From contig QYQA01000050.1 of NCBI GenBank assembly GCA_007280285.1, positions 1 to 33,762 of the forward strand: 33,762 bases of DNA, in the 5' to 3' direction. The notes under the pieces are model-generated. The model saw only the letters and a program-made list of their open reading frames with translations, searched no databases and was not told the origin of the DNA. This document shows, piece by piece, positions 28,490 to 33,762 of the stretch. Positions within the stretch are counted from its first letter, which is position 1, and every line of letters begins with the position of its first letter. Origin of the DNA: Methylococcus sp. (GTDB lineage: Bacteria; Pseudomonadota; Gammaproteobacteria; Methylococcales; Methylococcaceae). Made by a program: the position numbers and the translations under genes.

Positions 28490-28957
28490 TTATGAATGGC
28501 CGCTGGGCCATCGCTGCTGAATGAACGAGGCCCGGTAATCAAAGATCCTTGTGAGGCGTTGCTTGATGAAAAGCGCGTGGACGATCTCCCCAAGGGGGCC
28601 CCAGGGCATCACATAATGAACGGTATCGATCATTTCAATACCGCCTTCAACGGGTTCAAACCGGTGTTCGTGAAACCAGAATCGAAAAGGCCCCATTCGC
28701 TGTTCGTCAACAAATTGACGCTGCGGTATCACGTGTTTGATTTCGGTGACCCAGGTCATGGGAATCCCTCCAACGGCAGCGATTCGGTAGGCGATGATCA
28801 GTCCATTACAGAGGTCATCAGGGACGGCTGAGAGGATTCTGAAGTGAAGAAAATCGGGGGTAATGACCTCAAGATTTCTGGGGGTTGAAAAGAACGACCA
28901 GGCCTGTTCGAGGCTCAAGGGGATGAACTGCCGGCGGTGCAATTGATGAGGTGCCAT
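28490..28957 (-). CDS. SRPBCC (START-like) family protein
   Basis: FIPLSLEQAWSFFSTPRNLEVITPDFLHFRIL...WVTEIKHVIPQRQFVDEQRMGPFRFWFHEHRFEPVEGGIEMIDTVHYVMPWGPLGEI. Confidence 0.88.
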   Translation of the reverse strand: MAPHQLHRRQFIPLSLEQAWSFFSTPRNLEVITPDFLHFRILSAVPDDLCNGLIIAYRIAAVGGIPMTWVTEIKHVIPQRQFVDEQRMGPFRFWFHEHRFEPVEGGIEMIDTVHYVMPWGPLGEIVHALFIKQRLTRIFDYRASFIQQRWPSGHS

Positions 28958-29109
28958 AGGGGAGGGCGGTGAAGGGTGGGATACGCCCTTTCATTGTAAC
29001 GATCTTCGGGCTTTTTGCCGTGCTCTCTTTTTTTGTGCGGCATCGAACCGAAGTGACGGTGTCCCCTCTAAGAACGTGGTGCCCCCTTTTTAATCAGGAG
29101 ATTTTTTCA

Positions 29110-29505
29110 ATGTCCTCACCCCTTTTGACTGTTCTTTATGACGGGGGTTGCCCCATGTGTAGTCGAGAGATCCTCCACTACCAGCGGATCGCTGGAGATC
29201 GCCCTATTCGTTGGCTGGATGTGACTCAGGAGGCCACCGATATCACCCCCTACGGCCTTACCGTTGAAGCAGCGCTTCGCTCTTTTCATGTGATCCCTGT
29301 ATCAGGCCCGATGAAGGCTGGTGCCAGCGCTTTTGTGACCCTGTGGTCGGCATTACCTTATTACCGCTGGTTGGCCAAAGTGATTCTAGCAACGGGCACG
29401 TTGCCATGGCTTGAAGGGATTTATGTTCGCTTTGCTGCATGGCATTTCAAGCGCCGTTGCGCCACAGGGACTTGTGGGCTCCCGCCGTCCACTGAGGGTC
29501 CGTGA
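29110..29505 (+). CDS. DCC (DUF393) family thiol-disulfide oxidoreductase-like protein
   Basis: LLTVLYDGGCPMCSREILHYQRIAGDRPIRWLDVTQEA (DxxCPxC motif). Start ATG 29110, not 28969. Confidence 0.9.
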   Translation: MSSPLLTVLYDGGCPMCSREILHYQRIAGDRPIRWLDVTQEATDITPYGLTVEAALRSFHVIPVSGPMKAGASAFVTLWSALPYYRWLAKVILATGTLPWLEGIYVRFAAWHFKRRCATGTCGLPPSTEGP

Positions 29506-30938
29506 CGGTTGCCATCGTCTGGTTCCGTAAGGATCTTCGGTTAGCTGATCAGCCCGCACTCGCCAAAGCCTTGGACACCAGTCAACAGCTGGTCCCGCTT
29601 TACATTGACGATTGGGCAGAAGACAACCCCTGGGCGATGGGGAGCGCGAGTCGCTGGTGGCTCCATCAGAGCTTAAAGGCCCTCGACGACGCGCTTTTAG
29701 CGCTGGGTTCGCGGTTGATTATCAGACGGGGGCAGCCTTTGGAGGTGCTTGAAGAGATCATCCGCGAAACGGGTGCGACCCGGGTCTTCTGGAATCGACT
29801 TTATACCCCTTATGAGATGGCGCGGGATCGCCTGATCAAGGCCACATTAAGTGCAAAAGAAGTCGAGGTTCTCAGCTTCAATAGCGCCCTCTTGTATGAG
29901 CCTTGGGAGATCGCGCGACCTCAAGGGGGGCCTTACAAGGTATTTACCCCGTTCTGGAAGGCGGTCATAGCCAAAGGCCTTCATGGTTTTACCGAGCCGG
30001 CCCCAGATCATCTTCCGAAGGTGCTTTCATCCATAGCTACCGAGCCTTTGTCGTCTCTCAAGTTGTTGCCGAAGATAGGGTGGGATCAGGGCTTTTATCC
30101 AAGGTGGCCGGTAGGGGAGCAGGCCGCTATGAGGCGGTTGACGACCTTTATCAAGGGCGCTGTCAGTGGTTATCAGGCCGGACGGAATGTTCCCTCTGTG
30201 GAAGGAACGTCGCGGCTCTCACCCCATCTTCACTTTGGCGAAATTTCACCTCGGCAGATCATTGAGATGCTCTCACAGGGGCCCTTGTCGTTGCATCAAG
30301 GGCCCCTCTGCTTTCAGCGTGAGGTCGGTTGGCGGGAGTTTGGCATTCATCTGCTCTATCATTTTCCAGAGACTTCTGATCAGCCACTTGATCAACGATT
30401 CAATGGGTTTCCCTGGCGCGAGGATGACCAGGGCCTGCAGCTGAAGGCTTGGCAACGAGGCCAAACCGGTTTTCCGATCGTCGATGCCGGGATGCGAGAA
30501 CTCTGGCACACCGGCTGGATGCATAACCGCGTTCGAATGATCGTCGCATCACTCCTTTGTAAGAACTTGCTCATCGACTGGCGTCAAGGTGCCCATTGGT
30601 TTTGGGATACGCTGGTGGATGCGGATCTTGCGAGCAATAGCCTTGGTTGGCAGTGGACCGCCGGCTGCGGCGCCGATGCCGCGCCCTATTTTAGGATTTT
30701 CAATCCGATTCTACAGGGTGAGAAGTTTGATCCTGAAGGCCGCTATGTCAGGACGTGGTGCCCGGAGCTTAAAGGACTCCCCGATCGATTTATTCATAAA
30801 CCCTGGGAGGCGCCTTCAGAGATTCTCGAGGGTGCCGGCGTGTTACTCGGTACGCACTATCCAAGGCCGGTGGTTGATCTCAAGGGAAGCCGGGAGGCCG
30901 CGCTCAAAGCGTTTTCAACGATCAAGAACCTCTTGTAG
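29502..30938 (+). CDS. phrB: Deoxyribodipyrimidine photo-lyase
   Basis: IVWFRKDLRLADQPALAKAL, FQREVGWREFGIHLLYHFP, GQTGFPIVDAGMRELWHTGWMHNRVRMIVASLLCKNLLIDWRQGAHWFWDTLVDADLASNSLGWQWTAGCGADAAPYFRIFNP. GTGA overlap with the DCC gene. Confidence 0.98.
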   Translation: MTVAIVWFRKDLRLADQPALAKALDTSQQLVPLYIDDWAEDNPWAMGSASRWWLHQSLKALDDALLALGSRLIIRRGQPLEVLEEIIRETGATRVFWNRLYTPYEMARDRLIKATLSAKEVEVLSFNSALLYEPWEIARPQGGPYKVFTPFWKAVIAKGLHGFTEPAPDHLPKVLSSIATEPLSSLKLLPKIGWDQGFYPRWPVGEQAAMRRLTTFIKGAVSGYQAGRNVPSVEGTSRLSPHLHFGEISPRQIIEMLSQGPLSLHQGPLCFQREVGWREFGIHLLYHFPETSDQPLDQRFNGFPWREDDQGLQLKAWQRGQTGFPIVDAGMRELWHTGWMHNRVRMIVASLLCKNLLIDWRQGAHWFWDTLVDADLASNSLGWQWTAGCGADAAPYFRIFNPILQGEKFDPEGRYVRTWCPELKGLPDRFIHKPWEAPSEILEGAGVLLGTHYPRPVVDLKGSREAALKAFSTIKNLL

Positions 30939-30944
30939 CAGCGG

Positions 30945-31589
30945 TTAACGGCGCCTCGATCCTCTGATGATCGTGCTCGGACGGGCAGCAGGCGAGATGT
31001 CGATCGCTGTGGCTTCAACAAATCGGGCCACCACGGTGTCTCCTGGCTTGATCTCATTGAAGCGGGCCAGATCCGGCCTCCCCGTGACTTCGACACGTTT
31101 TCCGGCAGGCCCTTTGAGGCCGACGGCCCGAGTGCCAAGATCAACTGACGTCACCACCCCCTGAAACTCGTAAGGTCGAAGGATGGCTGTTCCTGGCTTC
31201 GTTCCTTTTGGGGCTTTTTTGATCTCTTGGATCTCAGGCCACAAGGGTTTTCCGGTCGGGGTGACGGGGAACACCTCAACCAGGGTCTTGAAACGAGCCT
31301 TAATCGTATCGCCGACGCCGATGTCATCAAAATTTCTAACTTCGTTAGCCACTTTGATTTTTGCGACCTTTTCATCGGGAAATTTAAGGGTCAGGATCCG
31401 GTTCTTCCGGCTGATCGCCTGAACCCTGGCGCTCAGACGCTGATCACGATCTTCTGGGCTGGACGTAGAGGCACTGTCTTCTGGAAGACGGGTCTTCAAG
31501 GTGGATTTTGATTTCGAAGCACAACCGGCGCCAAGGCAAAGGGTCAGCAACAAGGTCAGGCCACCATAGAGTGGATATCTTCGACGCAT
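30945..31589 (-). CDS. Predicted lipoprotein with two tandem copies of a ~45-aa beta-rich domain
   Basis: MRRRYPLYGGLTLLLTLCLGAGC lipobox; the body contains two ungapped-alignable 45-aa units. Start placed at 31589, not 31691. Confidence 0.75.
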   Translation of the reverse strand: MRRRYPLYGGLTLLLTLCLGAGCASKSKSTLKTRLPEDSASTSSPEDRDQRLSARVQAISRKNRILTLKFPDEKVAKIKVANEVRNFDDIGVGDTIKARFKTLVEVFPVTPTGKPLWPEIQEIKKAPKGTKPGTAILRPYEFQGVVTSVDLGTRAVGLKGPAGKRVEVTGRPDLARFNEIKPGDTVVARFVEATAIDISPAARPSTIIRGSRRR

Positions 31590-31712
31590 AGGTTCTGTGG
31601 CCCTGTGTGGATGCAGCTTTTTTGCAGTTTGCCCAAAGATAGGCGAACTGCGCGTGACAGGAGTGTAGCAAGCCCCCGTAATTCTTGCCAAATGGAGCTT
31701 AGGTGAGGGAGC

Positions 31713-32207
31713 TCAAAACGGCCGGGTAGGGACTTGATCGCCGGGTTCAGCTTGAAGGATCCACGCCATGAAGGCAGCGACAAAAGGGTCACCTTCAGCG
31801 GGCGCCCATGGCGCAAGATCCTCCGGATCTAGGGGCCGATAGGGGCCTTCCTTGATTTCAAACATCATCGTCCCGCGCTCATGGCTGACCACGGTATGCA
31901 ACGTTCTTGGTGGAATTTCAAAGGCAAGGGGCCCTTTTGAAGGCGATAAGGTCACCCGCTCGGTGACGGTGCCCTCTTCACTGAACAGCACAATGGAGAA
32001 TGCCCCATGGGTCGCTAGCATGAGTTCCCAGCCATTATCCCGGTTATGTCGGTGGGGGCGGATGTAAGTCCCAGGCTCCATGGCGTTAAACAGACGTTGA
32101 ACGGCCGCCTCAAGATTTGGGTGGAGGTTGAGGTTCTTGCGGAGACGGGGGCTCTCGTGGGCCTCAAGGGCCAATTGTTTAAGGCGATCTTGATCAATGA
32201 CGGGCAT
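31713..32207 (-). CDS. WbuC-family cupin fold metalloprotein
   Basis: SPRLRKNLNLHPNLEAAVQRLFNAMEPGTYIRPHRHNRDNGWELMLATHGAFSIVLFSEEGTV...FEIPPRTLHTVVSHERGTMMFEIKEGPY. Confidence 0.88.
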   Translation of the reverse strand: MPVIDQDRLKQLALEAHESPRLRKNLNLHPNLEAAVQRLFNAMEPGTYIRPHRHNRDNGWELMLATHGAFSIVLFSEEGTVTERVTLSPSKGPLAFEIPPRTLHTVVSHERGTMMFEIKEGPYRPLDPEDLAPWAPAEGDPFVAAFMAWILQAEPGDQVPTRPF

Positions 32208-32351
32208 GGCTATAACGATAATGCGACTTTATATCTTGGATGGTTTGAGCCAAGGTGGCGGCAAGGATGGGCCCGCTTGCCTTCTTGAGGCATGGATGAG
32301 TGAACTACCCCTCATGAATCCGGTCTTAAAAGCGGTTCTTCTTCTTTTTTT

Positions 32352-32378
32352 GACCCGTCAACTGGCGGGTCTTTTTTT
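32352..32378 (+). terminator. Strong intrinsic terminator with no obvious + strand gene upstream
   Basis: GACCCGTC-AACT-GGCGGGTC (8-bp stem with one G.T pair) followed by TTTTTTT. Confidence 0.85.
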
Positions 32379-32422
32379 CTGTGACAGGCTCGACATGGGT
32401 GCACTGCGCGCTGATAGGCAGG

Positions 32423-32451
32423 TTGCAAAGAGTCAGTTGTTTCTCTATAAG
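32423..32451 (+). promoter_or_regulatory. Putative sigma70 promoter of the cytochrome c peroxidase gene
   Basis: TTGCAA-17 nt-TATAAG, located downstream of the orphan terminator. Confidence 0.55.
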
Positions 32452-32526
32452 GTTCAGCCTAACACGCCCGTGTCGAAAAAAGATTCTAAACCCTGATCAC
32501 TGACTTTTTTGAGGAGGACTTTCGGA

Positions 32527-33564
32527 ATGCTCGAATTGAACCGTTTGATCGGTGCGTTGGCCCTTGGGGCCTTATCGCTATCGGCCCAGGCTGTAGAATG
32601 GCAGGCACTGCCGATGAAAGCCCCTGAGCCGCCTAATAACCCTTCCACCCCGGCCAAGGTTGAACTCGGAAAGATGCTCTATCACGAGGTTCGCATCTCC
32701 TCGAATGGCGTCCTTTCCTGTAATTCTTGCCATAACGTCATGGGGGGCGGTGATGACAACCGCGCAGGATCCATCGGCGTCAAGAATCAAGTTGGTGGTC
32801 GGAGTGCCCCAACGGTATGGAATTCGGCCTTCAGTTCGGTTCAGTTTTGGGATGGGCGTGCGCCCAGTCTTGAAGAACAAGCCAAAGGCCCGGTGACCAA
32901 TCCGAGTGAAATGGGCATGAAAAGCTGGGATGAAGTGGTGGCGCGCCTGAAAGCCATGCCCGAATATGCCACGGCCTTTGCATTGGCCTTTGGTTCTGAA
33001 GACAGTGTGACCGCTGACCATGCGGCGAAGGCGATCGCGGCCTATGAAAGGACCTTGATTACCCCAAACAGTGCCTATGATAAGTACGTTAAGGGCGATA
33101 AATCGGCGCTTAATGAGCAACAGGTTAGCGGCATGGCGACGTTTGCTGAAGTGGGCTGTGTTGGCTGTCATTCAGGTGCTGCATTCAATGGCCCAGCACT
33201 TCCAGAAGGCACCGGGTTCTACCAGAAATTCCCGGCCATAGACAATGGTGTATTTGAAGCCAAATACGGCTTCTCGGCCGATTTAGGGCGTTATGAGGCC
33301 ACGAAGGATCAGGCTGACAAGCATTTGTTTAAAGTGCCTACCCTCCGCAACATTGCGTTGACCGCTCCCTATTTCCACAACGGTAAAGTGACGACCTTAG
33401 AAGAGGCCGTGAAGGTGATGGGTAAGTTGCAGCTCAATAAGGATCTAACGGAGTCTCAAGTCGCGGATATCGCTGCCTTCTTGAATAGCCTCACCGGCGA
33501 ATTTCCAAAGATCGAGATGCCACGGCTTCCAGCTTATGCCAACAAGGCCTTCCCGGCCGAGTAA
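32527..33564 (+). CDS. Di-heme cytochrome c peroxidase (CcpA/MauG family)
   Basis: Signal peptide LIGALALGALSLSAQA; two CxxCH motifs (CNSCH, CVGCH); FNSVQFWDGRAPSLEEQAKGPVTNPSEMG-like region; VPTLRNIALTAPYFHNG. Start ATG 32527 with GAGGAGG upstream, rather than TTG 32509. Confidence 0.96.
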   Translation: MLELNRLIGALALGALSLSAQAVEWQALPMKAPEPPNNPSTPAKVELGKMLYHEVRISSNGVLSCNSCHNVMGGGDDNRAGSIGVKNQVGGRSAPTVWNSAFSSVQFWDGRAPSLEEQAKGPVTNPSEMGMKSWDEVVARLKAMPEYATAFALAFGSEDSVTADHAAKAIAAYERTLITPNSAYDKYVKGDKSALNEQQVSGMATFAEVGCVGCHSGAAFNGPALPEGTGFYQKFPAIDNGVFEAKYGFSADLGRYEATKDQADKHLFKVPTLRNIALTAPYFHNGKVTTLEEAVKVMGKLQLNKDLTESQVADIAAFLNSLTGEFPKIEMPRLPAYANKAFPAE

Positions 33565-33583
33565 AAGGTAAGCCCTGTCGGTC

Positions 33584-33615
33584 CCTTGAAAGCCAGCATC
33601 TGCTGGCTTTCAAGG
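33584..33615. terminator. Perfect 15-bp hairpin 20 nt after the peroxidase stop codon
   Basis: CCTTGAAAGCCAGCA-TC-TGCTGGCTTTCAAGG; only a short T stretch follows, so the call is terminator-like. Confidence 0.6.
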
Positions 33616-33673
33616 TTTAAGGGGTAAGTAACTGTTGCTTGTAATCTCTGAAAACCTTTGCTAATCTTTGATT

Positions 33674-33762
33674 ATGGAAAAGCGATTAACAAAGATTGGT
33701 GAAGCCGCGGCCCTCCTCGTGGTGTCCGTTGACACTCTACGGAAGTGGGAAAAGTCCGGGGA
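33674..33762 (+). mobile_element. N-terminus of an IS607-type TnpA serine recombinase with MerR-like HTH (truncated by the window edge)
   Basis: Direct translation: MEKRLTKIGEAAALLVVSVDTLRKWEKSG, the IS607 TnpA-style DNA-binding N-terminus. Not in the ORF track because it runs off the edge. Confidence 0.7.

Noticed and set aside
32509-32526. TTG 32509 as the start of cytochrome c peroxidase
   Set aside because: ATG 32527 follows GAGGAGG with good spacing and gives a proper signal peptide.
1-33762. CRISPR arrays, rRNA operons, toxin-antitoxin pairs, restriction-modification or phage-defence islands
   Set aside because: Searched by eye on both strands; no direct-repeat arrays or diagnostic motifs were seen.

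Overview
This window looks like ordinary chromosomal DNA from a gammaproteobacterium-like genome (inferred from gene content, not proven). It is gene-dense, with about 27 supported protein-coding genes. Recognisable genes, left to right: ppdK (minus strand, runs off the left edge and so is missing from the ORF track), rapA, a degraded TnpB C-terminal remnant, kup, an rlpA-like gene, a manC-type GDP-mannose pyrophosphorylase, a phosphomannomutase, corA, cinA, a damaged AEC permease, pyrF, a GNAT acetyltransferase, ssb, a small lipoprotein, pntB-pntA, a four-gene GldA/F/G-like ABC transporter cluster ending in a DUF4340-like gene, mutM, purK-purE, ubiG, SRPBCC / DCC (DUF393) / photolyase, a duplicated-domain lipoprotein, a WbuC-type cupin, a di-heme cytochrome c peroxidase, and the start of an IS607-type TnpA at the right edge. 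I found no rRNA, tRNA or CRISPR array, and no clear defence or biosynthetic island. The best leads for something undescribed are non-coding: (1) four consecutive hairpins upstream of rlpA-kup, (2) a nested inverted repeat just upstream of kup, and (3) an orphan intrinsic terminator between the divergent wbuC and ccp genes that lies upstream of the likely ccp promoter. Other points are IS607/TnpB traces, an AEC permease with an apparent internal deletion and disrupted frame, a CinA with a degenerate C-terminal motif, and a lipoprotein with an ungapped internal duplication. No searches or folding programs were run; family names come from motif recognition.
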